Program-made: the position numbers and the translations under genes
Shown here: positions 8,483 to 16,646 of the stretch, piece by piece
Layout of the letters: every line of letters starts with the position of its first letter
How positions within the stretch are numbered: the first letter of the stretch is position 1
The notes under the pieces: generated by a model
Databases searched by the model: none
Seen by the model: only the letters and a program-made list of their open reading frames with translations
Told to the model about the DNA's origin: nothing
Source: AC-32 sp963716865
GTDB lineage: Bacteria > Actinomycetota > Thermoleophilia > Gaiellales > Gaiellaceae
DNA length: 64,000 bases
Assembly: GCA_963716865.1 (NCBI GenBank)
Contig: CAVQUF010000005.1
Span: 558,001-622,000 of the forward strand
Direction of reading: 5' to 3'

Positions 8483-8489
8483 TCGTGGA

Positions 8490-8918
8490 TCATCCGCGGC
8501 CAATGACGGTCAGCTGGTTCTCGGCGTGGCGGATCCGCTGCTCGAGCTGCCAGCGGTCGGCATCCGAGTCGCCGAGCTCCGCGCGCTCGAGCTCGGCGCG
8601 CGCCCGCTCGAGCTGATCCTGTGCCCGGGCCTCGTCGATCTCGCGCGCCTCGACGGCGTCGTCGACGAGCGCGAGCGCTCGGTCCTGCTCGACCTTGAAG
8701 AACCCGGGACCGGTCGCGAACTCGAGCACGTCCTCGCTGTCGCGGTCGCGGTAGACGCGGGTGCTGCCCGCGTTCAGCAGCGCGACGAGCGGCGCATGGC
8801 GTGCGAGCACGCCGATCTCGCCGTCCGCGCCCGGAACGACCAGCATCTCGGCCTCGCCCTCGAACGCAGCGCCCTCGGGCGTGACGAGGGAGACGCTGAA
8901 CAGGTGCTTGTCCGCCAC
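8490..8918 (-). CDS. atpC: ATP synthase F1 epsilon subunit
   Basis: The 142-aa protein begins with an eight-to-ten-strand beta sandwich (FSVSLVTPEGAAFEGEAEML, PGADGEIGVLARHAPLV). It ends in the two-helix hairpin rich in Glu, Arg and Ala, which can extend into F1 and inhibit ATP hydrolysis. It starts with GTG 12 bp downstream of atpD. The following MetE-like gene begins only 7 bp beyond its stop, so the methionine synthase pair may be cotranscribed with atpD-atpC. Confidence 0.95.
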   Translation of the reverse strand: MADKHLFSVSLVTPEGAAFEGEAEMLVVPGADGEIGVLARHAPLVALLNAGSTRVYRDRDSEDVLEFATGPGFFKVEQDRALALVDDAVEAREIDEARAQDQLERARAELERAELGDSDADRWQLEQRIRHAENQLTVIGRG

Positions 8919-8930
8919 GTCAGGCGTCCG

Positions 8931-10445
8931 TTATACGGCAGCCGCTTCGGGCTCCCGCGCGTCCTCGGGCTCCTCGGCCTCTTCCTCGGCCTCCGCAACC
9001 GCCTCGGGCTCATCCTCGCGGGCCAGCTGCTTGCCCTTCTCCACGGCCTCGTCGATCGTGCCGACCATGTAGAAGGCCTGCTCGGGAAGGTCGTCGTGCT
9101 TGCCCTCGATGACCTCCCGGAAGCCCGCGATCGTGTCCTCGAGCTTCACGTAACGACCCTCCTGGCCGGTGAACTGCTCGGCCACGAAGTTCGGCTGTGA
9201 GAGGAAGCGCTGGATGCGGCGCGCCCGGGCCACGATCACCTTGTCCTCGTCGGAGAGCTCGTCGATCCCGAGGATCGCGATGATGTCCTGCAGGTCCTTG
9301 TAGCGCTGGAGGATCTCCTGCACGCGGGTCGCGGTCTCGTAGTGCTCGTCGGAGACCGTCCCTGGCTGCAGCGCGCGCGAGAACGACGCGAGCGGGTCCA
9401 TGGCCGGGTAGATCCCCATCTCCACGATCGAGCGCTCGAGCACGACCGAGGAGTCGAGGTGGGCGAACGTGTTTGCCGGAGCCGGGTCGGTGTAGTCGTC
9501 CGCAGGGACGAAGATCGCCTGGATCGACGTGACTGATCCGGTCTGCGTGGACGTGATCCGCTCCTGGAGCTGGCCCATCTCGGTGGCGAGCGTCGGCTGG
9601 TAGCCGACCGCGCTCGGCATCCGGCCGAGGAGGGCCGAGACCTCCGAGCCTGCCTGGACGAAGCGGAAGATGTTGTCGATGAAGAGCAGCACGTCCTGGC
9701 CCTCGTCGCGGAAGTACTCCGCCATCGTCAGGCCGGAGAGGCCGACGCGCAGGCGCGCGCCGGGCGGCTCGTTCATCTGCCCGTAGCAGAGCGCGACCTT
9801 GTCGATCACGCCCGACTCGCTCATCTCGAGCCAGAGGTCGTTGCCCTCGCGCGTGCGCTCGCCGACGCCGGAGAAGACCGAGACGCCGCCGTGCTCCAGG
9901 GCGACGTTGTGGATCAGCTCCATGATCAGCACGGTCTTGCCGACTCCCGCGCCGCCGAAGAGGCCGATCTTGCCGCCCCGGACGAACGGCGCGACCAGGT
10001 CGATGACCTTGATCCCGGTCTCGAAGATCTCGACCTTGGCCGAGAGATCCTGGAACTCGGGCGGGTCGCGGTGAATCGGCCAGCGCTCGCCCTCGGCCGC
10101 CTCCCTGCCGTCCACGGGCTCGCCGATGACGTTCCACAGCCGGCCGAGCGTCTGCTCGCCGACGGGAACGGTGATCGGCGCGCCGGTGTCGATCACGTCG
10201 ACGCCGCGCGGGATGCCGTCGGTCGAGTCCATCGCCACGGCCCGGACGCGGTTGTCGCCCAGATGCTGTTGCACCTCGGCGACGATGTCCATCGCCGGGC
10301 GGCCCTCGCGCTCGGGCACGATGATCCTGAGCGCGGTGTTGATCTCGGGGAGGCCATCTGTGAAGACGGCGTCCACGACGACGCCCTTGATCTCGATCAC
10401 CTTGCCCACGTTCCGGGCGGCGTTTTTCGCTTGGTCGTCAGCCAT
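8931..10445 (-). CDS. atpD: ATP synthase F1 beta subunit with acidic C-terminal tail
   Basis: The 504-aa catalytic subunit has the Walker A loop GLFGGAGVGKTVLIMELIHN, the catalytic GERTREGND segment, Walker B in DVLLFIDNIFRF, and the DELSEED-like ELSDEDKVIVARARRI. The P-loop and catalytic Glu are intact, so it should synthesise ATP from ADP and phosphate. It is longer than the usual 460-485 aa because of a run of about 35 residues after AREDE that is almost only Glu, Ala and Pro. The ATG has GGAG four nt upstream. It is separated from atpG by about 7 kb of transporter genes and is preceded by a gap of about 165 bp, so it probably has its own promoter. Confidence 0.97.
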   Translation of the reverse strand: MADDQAKNAARNVGKVIEIKGVVVDAVFTDGLPEINTALRIIVPEREGRPAMDIVAEVQQHLGDNRVRAVAMDSTDGIPRGVDVIDTGAPITVPVGEQTLGRLWNVIGEPVDGREAAEGERWPIHRDPPEFQDLSAKVEIFETGIKVIDLVAPFVRGGKIGLFGGAGVGKTVLIMELIHNVALEHGGVSVFSGVGERTREGNDLWLEMSESGVIDKVALCYGQMNEPPGARLRVGLSGLTMAEYFRDEGQDVLLFIDNIFRFVQAGSEVSALLGRMPSAVGYQPTLATEMGQLQERITSTQTGSVTSIQAIFVPADDYTDPAPANTFAHLDSSVVLERSIVEMGIYPAMDPLASFSRALQPGTVSDEHYETATRVQEILQRYKDLQDIIAILGIDELSDEDKVIVARARRIQRFLSQPNFVAEQFTGQEGRYVKLEDTIAGFREVIEGKHDDLPEQAFYMVGTIDEAVEKGKQLAREDEPEAVAEAEEEAEEPEDAREPEAAAV

Positions 10446-10510
10446 CGATCTCCTGGAGCAGCGGATTCAGAGGGTGGCGCGAGAAGCGGAAGCGCCGGCG
10501 AAGCGCCAGG

Positions 10511-10516
10511 AGTCTA
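10511..10516 (-). promoter_or_regulatory. Candidate -10 element TAGACT for atpD-atpC
   Basis: On the minus strand TAGACT lies about 65 nt before the atpD start, in the 164-bp gap that follows the anti-sigma gene. The same TAGACT hexamer occurs directly before the leaderless cyclase gene at 36399. No convincing -35 box is seen. I see no riboswitch or other structure in the rest of this gap. Confidence 0.35.
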
Positions 10517-10609
10517 GCGAAACGCCGTGCGTCGGGACTCACGGACTCCGCGAGACGATGCTGCTCGAGCGCGGTCGCCACCCGGGCGACGTGGTCGAGG
10601 CTTCAAACG

Positions 10610-10642
10610 TAGGAGGTGATCGGGCACGCGATCATGCTCCTA
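10610..10642 (-). terminator. Stem-loop overlapping the stop of the anti-sigma gene
   Basis: The arms TAGGAG/CTCCTA and TGATCG/CGATCA pair with a small asymmetric bulge (ca/c) and a six-base loop, giving 12 bp. The stop codon of the zinc-finger gene lies inside the stem. No real U tract follows (CGTTTG), so it is either a weak or factor-assisted terminator or an mRNA 3'-end stabiliser separating this gene from atpD. Confidence 0.45.
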
Positions 10643-11171
10643 CCGTACCGGAGCAGGCGCGAAACGTTACCGAGGACTCAGGGATTTTGGCGAAGCCGGG
10701 GTGGCGCGGAATCCGGGCGGACTCCGCCTGGGCCCGCCGCTCGACGAGCTGCTCGACCACAGTGCGCGGGTGCTGCAGGCGCAGCGCCCGAAGGCTCTGG
10801 TCGTCGAAGCTCGTGGCTGCGACGGACGGCTGGTTCCCCGACCGGATGAGCGAGAGCGAGTGGAGCGAGGCAAACAGGCCGCCGAGCCCGACCATGGCGA
10901 CGACGAGGGCGGCCGCTGCCGGGACCCGCAGCGGCTGGAACGCGAGCCGGCGCCGGCTCGGAGCAACCAGAGGGCTGCTCAGCGGCTCGAGCGAGGCGTC
11001 GCGCAAGGCAACCGTGAAGGTGGCCACGTCGGACTCGAACGTGCTGCACGACTCACAGTGGTCCAGGTGGCTTCGCAGCCGGGTCGACTCGAGCTCCGAC
11101 AGCTCACCGTCGAGATCGGCCGAAATCCATGCGCGCATGCGCTCGCACTGCTGTGTCCCTGCTCTGGCCAT
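10632..11171 (-). CDS. Anti-sigma-factor-like zinc-finger (zf-HC2) membrane protein
   Basis: The 179-aa protein has an N-terminal HC2-type motif (a Cys at residue 9, then SHLDHCESC). One transmembrane helix follows near residues 83-103 (VPAAAALVVAMVGLGGLFAS) and then a short outer domain of about 75 residues. This is the layout of group-1 anti-sigma factors, which hold an ECF sigma factor at the membrane. No sigma gene is adjacent, so its partner is encoded elsewhere or it has been detached. It lies between the dipeptide transporter block and atpD. It is preceded by a sigma-28-like promoter and followed by a stem-loop, so it looks like its own transcription unit. Confidence 0.7.
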   Translation of the reverse strand: MARAGTQQCERMRAWISADLDGELSELESTRLRSHLDHCESCSTFESDVATFTVALRDASLEPLSSPLVAPSRRRLAFQPLRVPAAAALVVAMVGLGGLFASLHSLSLIRSGNQPSVAATSFDDQSLRALRLQHPRTVVEQLVERRAQAESARIPRHPGFAKIPESSVTFRACSGTVGA

Positions 11172-11186
11172 TTATCCAGTGTGACG

Positions 11187-11215
11187 AAATCGGCGGAAGT
11201 CGGTTAGGTCTTGAG
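11187..11215 (-). promoter_or_regulatory. Sigma-28 (FliA/WhiG)-like promoter CTCAAG-N15-GCCGATTT
   Basis: On the minus strand CTCAAG (11215-11210) is followed after exactly 15 nt by GCCGATTT (11194-11187). The zinc-finger gene ATG begins 15 nt further on. GCCGAT is the hallmark -10 of the sigma-28/WhiG class, and CTCA-type -35 boxes are known in actinobacterial flagellar promoters. A second site with the same spacing lies before the histidine kinase at 44471. Confidence 0.5.
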
Positions 11216-11245
11216 CCAAACTGGCCATGGACCTGCAGGCTACCG

Positions 11246-11617
11246 CTAGAACAACGTGTGGCGGCTGTCCGACACGATTCCGAGAATGATCAACACGAGC
11301 CCGAGCGTGAGGAAGACCGCCGAGCTGTTGATCGACTCCTCCTGCTCCTCCCTCGTCGCCCAGCGGATGCGGCGCGCGCCGATCCCCGTGAGGATGCCCG
11401 GGTCCTGCTGGTCCGGCGACGAGGGGCGCACGGGCCCGCGGATCCCGTAGAAGAACGCGGCGAGCAGCAGGAAGCACCCCACCAGGTAGAAGCCGAGCGA
11501 GATCGAGCGCTCGAGCGTCGAGCCGAGAAGAAGCCCGAACGCCGCCGAGACGACCACGGTGCCGACGCCGATCACGAGGAACAACTGGAGGAACCGCCGG
11601 AGAGCCGGCACCCACAT
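11246..11617 (-). CDS. Small membrane protein of unknown function, coupled to the dipeptide transporter
   Basis: The 123-aa protein has three hydrophobic segments: about residues 10-32, 40-60, and a C-terminal helix near 97-116 (SAVFLTLGLVLIILGIV). A charged loop of about 40 residues separates the second and third. I do not recognise a family. Its ATG lies two bases after the stop of the transporter ATPase gene, so it should be translated with it. It could be an accessory membrane component or simply a passenger of the transporter operon. Confidence 0.6.
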   Translation of the reverse strand: MWVPALRRFLQLFLVIGVGTVVVSAAFGLLLGSTLERSISLGFYLVGCFLLLAAFFYGIRGPVRPSSPDQQDPGILTGIGARRIRWATREEQEESINSSAVFLTLGLVLIILGIVSDSRHTLF

Positions 11618-11619
11618 TG

Positions 11620-12684
11620 CTACGGGACCGGCGAGGTCTCAGCCGGCCGCTCCATCGGCGGCCCGGCCTTGCTGAACTCGTCCGCGTCGAGCGGCCAGCG
11701 CTCGAGCGGATAGTGGCACGCGGCGACATGGCCGTCGCCGAACGGGTAGAGCGGCGGCTCGTCGACGTCGCACCGGCCCTCCTGGAAGCGCGGGCAGCGC
11801 GGGTGGAAGCGGCAGGCGCTGGGCGGGTTGAGCGGGCTCGGTACGTCACCCTCGAGAACGAAGGGCTGCCGCGCACGGCCGCGCACGGGGTCGGCGATCG
11901 GAACGGCCGACAGGAGCGCACCGGTGTAGGGGTGCTTCGGGTGGGCGTACAGCTCGTTCTTTCCGGCCAGCTCCACGATCTTGCCGAGGTACATGACGAG
12001 GACCCGGTCGGAGATGTGCCGGACGACGTTCAGGTCGTGGGCGATGAAGACGTACGTCAGGCCGAAGTCCGACTGCAGGTCCTCGAGCAGGTTGAGGATC
12101 TGCGCCTGCACGGACACGTCCAGGGCGGAGACCGGCTCGTCGCAGACGATCAGCTTCGGGTTGATCGCCAGCGCGCGGGCGACACCGATCCGCTGGCGCT
12201 GGCCTCCCGAGAACTCGTGCGGGAACCGGTTGTAGTGCTCGGGGCTGAGCCCCACCACCTCGAGCAGCTCCTGGACCCGCCGCTTGATCTCCGCGGCCGT
12301 CCCGAGCTTGTGCACCTCGAGCGCCTCGGCGACGATGAACCCGACCCGCTTGCGGGGGTTCAGCGACGCGTACGGGTCCTGGAAGATCATCATCATCTCC
12401 CGCCGGATCGGCCTCATGTTCGGCCGTGAGAGGCGGGTGATGTCGCGCCCGTCGAAGACGATCTTGCCGTCGGTGACGTCGAGCAGCCTCATGATGCAGC
12501 GGGCGAGCGTCGACTTGCCGCAGCCCGACTCCCCGACGATCCCGAGCGTCTCTCCCGACTTGACGCTGAAGCTGACGCCGTCCACGGCCTTCACGGCCCC
12601 GACCTGCTTCTGGAAGATGATTCCGCGCGTAACGGGGAAGTGCTTCTTGACGTCCTCGACGACGAGCAGGTCTTCAGCAGCCAT
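11620..12684 (-). CDS. dppF: Oligopeptide/dipeptide ABC transporter ATP-binding protein (OppF/DppF type)
   Basis: The 354-aa ATPase carries Walker A GIVGESGCGKSTLARCI, the Q-loop in MMMIFQDPYASLNPRKRV, signature SGGQRQRIGVARAL, Walker B LIVCDEPVSALD and the H-loop AHDLN. It has the Opp/Dpp C-terminal extension with the Cys-rich CRFHPRCPRFQEGRC segment, which in relatives binds a [4Fe-4S] cluster. It pairs with the neighbouring DppD-type ATPase to energise peptide uptake. It starts 12 bp downstream of that gene. The family also imports other solutes such as nickel or sugars, so the peptide substrate is a family-level inference. Confidence 0.92.
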   Translation of the reverse strand: MAAEDLLVVEDVKKHFPVTRGIIFQKQVGAVKAVDGVSFSVKSGETLGIVGESGCGKSTLARCIMRLLDVTDGKIVFDGRDITRLSRPNMRPIRREMMMIFQDPYASLNPRKRVGFIVAEALEVHKLGTAAEIKRRVQELLEVVGLSPEHYNRFPHEFSGGQRQRIGVARALAINPKLIVCDEPVSALDVSVQAQILNLLEDLQSDFGLTYVFIAHDLNVVRHISDRVLVMYLGKIVELAGKNELYAHPKHPYTGALLSAVPIADPVRGRARQPFVLEGDVPSPLNPPSACRFHPRCPRFQEGRCDVDEPPLYPFGDGHVAACHYPLERWPLDADEFSKAGPPMERPAETSPVP

Positions 12685-12696
12685 CAGTCCAGAGCC

Positions 12697-13719
12697 TCAG
12701 CCGGCTTTCGCCATCGTCGCCGCGAGCAGCTTCGCGGCCTCGCGGTCCTTCGTCTCCTCGTCGAGATGGCACGCCTGGTAGTGGTCCGGCTCGGTCGAGA
12801 TGCCGGCGAGCTCCGGCTCCACCTGCTTGCACCTGTCCATCACGTACGTGCAGCGCGGGTGGAAGCGGCAGCCGCTGGGGGGCCGGAGCAGGGACGGCGG
12901 CTGTCCGGGGATCTGCACGAGGCGCTCGACCTCGGTGTCGAGCCGCGGGAGGGAGCCGAGCAGCCCCCACGTGTACGGATGGTGCGGCCGGCGGAACAGG
13001 TCTTCGACGGGAGCCTGCTCCACGATCTTGGCCGCGTACATCACGACCACGTCGTCCGCGGTCTCGGCCACGACCCCGAGATCGTGGGTGATCACGATGA
13101 TGGCGCTCCCGAAGTCGTCCTGCAGCTTCTTCATCAGGTTCATGATCTGCGCCTGCGTCGTGACGTCGAGCGCCGTCGTCGGCTCGTCCGCGATCAGCAG
13201 GTCGGGATCGTTCACGAGCGCCATCGCGATCATCACCCGCTGGCGCATGCCGCCGGAGAACTGATGCGGGTAGTCGTCGATCCTCCGCTCGGCGCGCGGA
13301 ATGCCGACCGCCTTCAGCAGCTCGACGGCCCGGGCCCGGGCGACCTTCTTCGAGACGTCCCGGTGGAGCTGAACCGCCTCGATCAGCTGCGTCCCGATCG
13401 AATGGACCGGGTTCAGCGACGTCATCGGATCCTGGAAGATCATCGCGATGTCGTCGCCCCTGATCTCGCGCAGACGGCGGGGGCTCGCCTTCAGCAGGTC
13501 CTCCCCGTTGAAGAGGGCCTGCCCGCTCGTGGTCGTCAACTTCCTGTTGTTGAGCCCCATGATCGTGAGGCAGGTGACGCTCTTGCCGCAGCCGGACTCC
13601 CCCACGATCCCGAGGGTCTTCCCCTTGTCCACGCTGAAGGTCACTCCGTCGACGGCCCCGACCATCCCGTCGTCGGTCCTGAAGGAGGTCTTCAGGTCGC
13701 TGACTTCAAGGAGAGCCAT
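12697..13719 (-). CDS. dppD: Oligopeptide/dipeptide ABC transporter ATP-binding protein (OppD/DppD type)
   Basis: The 340-aa ATPase has Walker A GIVGESGCGKSVTCLTIMGL, Q-loop MIFQDPMTSLNPV, signature SGGMRQRVMIAMAL, Walker B LLIADEPTTALD and THDLG. Its C-terminal GCRFHPRCTYVMDRC is the Cys-bearing oligopeptide transporter extension. I start it at the ATG at 13719, which has AAGGAG five nt upstream; the TTG directly before it would place the ribosome site too close. It follows the DppB-type permease gene with a 34-bp gap and precedes dppF by 12 bp. Confidence 0.92.
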   Translation of the reverse strand: MALLEVSDLKTSFRTDDGMVGAVDGVTFSVDKGKTLGIVGESGCGKSVTCLTIMGLNNRKLTTTSGQALFNGEDLLKASPRRLREIRGDDIAMIFQDPMTSLNPVHSIGTQLIEAVQLHRDVSKKVARARAVELLKAVGIPRAERRIDDYPHQFSGGMRQRVMIAMALVNDPDLLIADEPTTALDVTTQAQIMNLMKKLQDDFGSAIIVITHDLGVVAETADDVVVMYAAKIVEQAPVEDLFRRPHHPYTWGLLGSLPRLDTEVERLVQIPGQPPSLLRPPSGCRFHPRCTYVMDRCKQVEPELAGISTEPDHYQACHLDEETKDREAAKLLAATMAKAG

Positions 13720-13753
13720 CAACGCTCCTTCGCATGGCGCGGCTGGATTGACA

Positions 13754-14764
13754 TCAGGTGAGTCTGATCCTCGGGTCGATCCAGGCGTATAAGAGGTCGA
13801 CGATCAGGTTGCAGATGATGATGGCTAACGTCGCGAAGACGACCACGCCCATCACGATCGGCAGGTCGGTCTCGCCGATCCCTCGGAGCGCGAGCTTGCC
13901 CAGCCCGGGCAGGCCGTAGATCGTCTCGGTGAAGATCGCCCCGCCGAGCGCGAGCCCGATGTCCATGCCGAGCATCGTGACGACCGGCAGGAGCGCGTTG
14001 CGCAGGACGTGCGACTGGAGGACGCGCGACTCCGGCGCGCCCTTGGCGCGCGCGGTCCGCACGTAGTCCTCGTTCAGGGTCTCCATCACGTTCGCTCGGA
14101 TCATGCGCGCGTAGAGCGCCGCGAACAGGATCGCGAACGTCATCCAGGGCAGGAACATGTGCCAGGCCCACTGCACGGGGCCTCCGCAGTCGGTCGAGGG
14201 GTTGATCATGTCGCAGTAGCCCTGGATCGGGAACCAGCCGAGCCTGAATCCGAACAGGTACGCGAAGATCAGCCCGATCCACACCGGGTGCGCAGAGATC
14301 CCGATCAGGATCAGGATCATGGAGGTCCTGTCTAAGAGCGAGCGGGGCTTGAGCGCGGAGAGGATCCCGATCGGCAGCGCGATCAGCATCCAGAAGATCA
14401 CTCCCCCGAAGACGAGCGAGGCCGTGACCGGCGCCGCGCTGACGATGAGCTCGCTGACCGGCGTCGCGCGGACGAACGAGTAGCCCAGGTTGCCCTTAGG
14501 CCGGACGAACACGGGCACGCCCGCGACGTGGACCGGTACCGGCTGGACGAGCCGCCAGAGGAACCAACTGTACTGGACGTAGACCGGCCGGTCGAGGCCC
14601 AGCTGGTGGATCGCACGCACACGCGCGCGCTGGCTCGAGCCCTGTCCCGCCACCTTGGCGGCGAGGTCGTTCGGAACGAGGAAGAAGATGACGTACGTGA
14701 CGATGGTGACGACCAGAAACAGCACGATCGCCCAGAGGATTCGCCTGATCAGGTACCGAATCAT
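13754..14764 (-). CDS. dppB: Oligopeptide/dipeptide ABC transporter permease (DppB type)
   Basis: The 336-aa permease has an N-terminal transmembrane helix (ILWAIVLFLVVTIVTYVIFF), a periplasmic loop, and five further helices. The EAA motif that contacts the ATPases is visible in DYVRTARAKGAPESRVLQSHVLRNALLP. A YGLPGLGKLALRGI segment typical of DppB/OppB follows. It should form the membrane channel with the DppC-type permease at 16647-17723. The substrate-binding protein gene separates the two permease genes, an unusual order. A 13-bp stem-loop lies just upstream. Confidence 0.92.
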   Translation of the reverse strand: MIRYLIRRILWAIVLFLVVTIVTYVIFFLVPNDLAAKVAGQGSSQRARVRAIHQLGLDRPVYVQYSWFLWRLVQPVPVHVAGVPVFVRPKGNLGYSFVRATPVSELIVSAAPVTASLVFGGVIFWMLIALPIGILSALKPRSLLDRTSMILILIGISAHPVWIGLIFAYLFGFRLGWFPIQGYCDMINPSTDCGGPVQWAWHMFLPWMTFAILFAALYARMIRANVMETLNEDYVRTARAKGAPESRVLQSHVLRNALLPVVTMLGMDIGLALGGAIFTETIYGLPGLGKLALRGIGETDLPIVMGVVVFATLAIIICNLIVDLLYAWIDPRIRLT

Positions 14765-14795
14765 CGCACCGCCGACCTCCGTCGAAGCTTATACG

Positions 14796-14833
14796 ACACG
14801 AGGCGCCGACCCTACCGGGCCGGCGCCTCGTGT
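14796..14833 (-). other. Intercistronic 13-bp perfect stem-loop between dppA and dppB
   Basis: ACACGAGGCGCCG (14796-14808) pairs perfectly with 14821-14833 around a 12-nt loop. On the coding strand no U tract follows (CGTATAAGC). It is therefore better explained as an mRNA stabiliser or partial terminator that raises binding-protein expression above that of the downstream membrane genes. Confidence 0.7.
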
Positions 14834-14859
14834 GTGATCGGTCTTACTGCGAGCGCTCC

Positions 14860-16542
14860 TTACTTCAGAGCGATCTTGCCGAGATCGATCTCGTAGATGG
14901 GCGACTGGATGACCGACTTCGTTGCGACGCGGGCCGAGAAGAACTCGCGGTCGTTGCGGTTGTCGACTCCAGCGATGGGTGCCCAGGTCTTCATGATCTG
15001 GCTGTCCAGTGCTCCGTAGGCCTTGAGCCGAGCGGCACCATGCTTTGCGGACGCCGCGTTCATCAGCTTGTTGGCCTTCGCGTTGTTGAAGTAGGCCGTG
15101 TTGTTGTTCTGGACGTCCTGGATCGTCTGCCCCGAGAGCAGCTTGTTGATGTAGTCGTACGCATCCGGGAAGTCAGCGGACCACCCGACGATCGCGAAAT
15201 CGTACGGGTTGCCCTTCTTGCCGAGGGCGGTGAACAGCCCGCTCTGGTACGGGGTCTTGTCGATGTTGTGGAAGCCGATCGCGTTCAGCTGCGACTGCGC
15301 GAGCTGCTGGATCAGCGTCCCCGTCGTCGACGAGGTGTACCAGTAGTTGATGTGGTCACCGGTGTGGCCGCTCGCGAGTTGCTGAGCCTTGGCCAGGTTT
15401 CCCTTGTTGACCGGGTAGACCGTGCACTTCTTGTACCCAGGGATCGCCGGGGTGAGCAGCGAGCACTGGGGATAGCCGGCGCGCGGTCCTCGGATGTTGA
15501 CGAGGGACTTCCGGTTGATCCCGAAGGAGACCGCCTTGCGAGCGTTCGTGTTCGCAAAGACGCCCTTCGCGTTGTTCATCGTGACGTAGTCGGACACCGT
15601 CGTCTGGAAGACGCGGGCGCGACCCTTCGTGCCGTACTGCGCGAACAGCGGACCATAAGCGGTCGGCGCGAGGCCGTCTGCCGCCCAGTCGATCGCGCCG
15701 CTCTTGGTGAGGAGCAGCGCCTGGTCCTGCTGGGTGCCGATTTCGTAGTCGAAACCGGCAACGACACCCGGGGTCGCCGGAGCGCCCAGGGGCTTGTAGT
15801 ACGGGTTCTTCCTGATCTTGATCGCGCGATCAGGAACGTAGCTCTTCACGAAGTACCTACCACCCGAGGGAAGCTGGTTGTAGCCGCAGCACGGCACAGC
15901 CGTGATCTTCGACATCGGGAGGTTCGTGGGCTCCGCCTGCGTGGGCGGAAGCGCCACGAGCGTCGGGAGCAGCGCGTTCGGCTTCACCAGCTTGATGACG
16001 AACGTGTAGGGGCCCTTCGCCTTGATGCCGGCGACGGAACCCTTGCCGGTGGTGTTGTACGCGAGTCCGCCGACGATGTTGACCGAGACGGGGTCGGTCA
16101 GGAACGAGGCCAGCGGCGAGCCGACGTTCGGGTTGAGAACGCGCAGGAACGTGTGCTTGAAGTTCGCTGCGGTGATCGGCTTGCCGTTGCTGAACCGCAT
16201 CCCGTGCCGAAGGTGGAACGTGTAGACCTTTCCATCCCTCGAGACGGTGTAGCTCTTGGCCGCGTCGTTGACCAGCTGGTAGCCGCGGCCGCCAACTGCG
16301 TGCCGGTAGTTCAAGAGCATCCTGCCCGTCAGCCACTCGTACTGCCACTCGGGCACGTAGTACGAGCGCTGCGGATCGATGTTCTCGATGCCGGCGAACA
16401 GCGTGGCCTTGAAGATCCCGCCCTTCTTAGCCTGGGGCGAGCTCTGCTTGTGAGCGCTCCCCGGGCTCGCGATGCCTGCGGTAGCCAACATCGCCGCCCC
16501 GACCGCCAGCATGGCGAGCGAGAGCATCAATCGCTTATACAT
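14860..16542 (-). CDS. dppA: Oligopeptide/dipeptide ABC transporter substrate-binding protein (SBP_bac_5 family)
   Basis: The 560-aa protein has a signal peptide (basic MYKRL, hydrophobic LMLSLAMLAVGAAMLATAG, then ASPGSAHK). A family-5 extracellular solute-binding domain follows, with FKATLFAGIENIDPQRS near the start, HLRHGMRFSNGKPITAANFK, and YDFAIVGWSADFPDAYDYIN. There is no lipobox Cys after the hydrophobic core, which is unusual for a Gram-positive-type binding protein normally tethered as a lipoprotein. The ATG at 16542 has AAAGGAG four nt upstream. It lies between the two permease genes and is bracketed by RNA hairpins. Confidence 0.9.
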   Translation of the reverse strand: MYKRLMLSLAMLAVGAAMLATAGIASPGSAHKQSSPQAKKGGIFKATLFAGIENIDPQRSYYVPEWQYEWLTGRMLLNYRHAVGGRGYQLVNDAAKSYTVSRDGKVYTFHLRHGMRFSNGKPITAANFKHTFLRVLNPNVGSPLASFLTDPVSVNIVGGLAYNTTGKGSVAGIKAKGPYTFVIKLVKPNALLPTLVALPPTQAEPTNLPMSKITAVPCCGYNQLPSGGRYFVKSYVPDRAIKIRKNPYYKPLGAPATPGVVAGFDYEIGTQQDQALLLTKSGAIDWAADGLAPTAYGPLFAQYGTKGRARVFQTTVSDYVTMNNAKGVFANTNARKAVSFGINRKSLVNIRGPRAGYPQCSLLTPAIPGYKKCTVYPVNKGNLAKAQQLASGHTGDHINYWYTSSTTGTLIQQLAQSQLNAIGFHNIDKTPYQSGLFTALGKKGNPYDFAIVGWSADFPDAYDYINKLLSGQTIQDVQNNNTAYFNNAKANKLMNAASAKHGAARLKAYGALDSQIMKTWAPIAGVDNRNDREFFSARVATKSVIQSPIYEIDLGKIALK

Positions 16543-16562
16543 TTGACTCCTTTCCACTGACA

Positions 16563-16587
16563 GGCCGGCACGACGGTCCGTCCGGCC
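16563..16587 (-). other. GC-rich hairpin in the leader of the binding-protein gene
   Basis: GGCCGG (16563-16568) and CCGGCC (16582-16587) pair around an inner palindromic GACGGTCCGTC. It ends about 20 nt before the binding-protein start codon, in the 104-bp gap after the DppC-type gene. It could protect the 5' end of a processed binding-protein mRNA. No promoter is evident in this gap. Confidence 0.45.
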
Positions 16588-16646
16588 GTAGGGCTCTGCA
16601 TCGCTTGTTATTGACGTCCCCGCGAGGATTTGGTTAGTGAGTTTGG

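Noticed and set aside
12640..13761. Plus-strand frames antisense to the transporter ATPases
   Set aside because: They are high-GC shadow frames (His/Arg/Val-rich) with no ribosome site or family motif.
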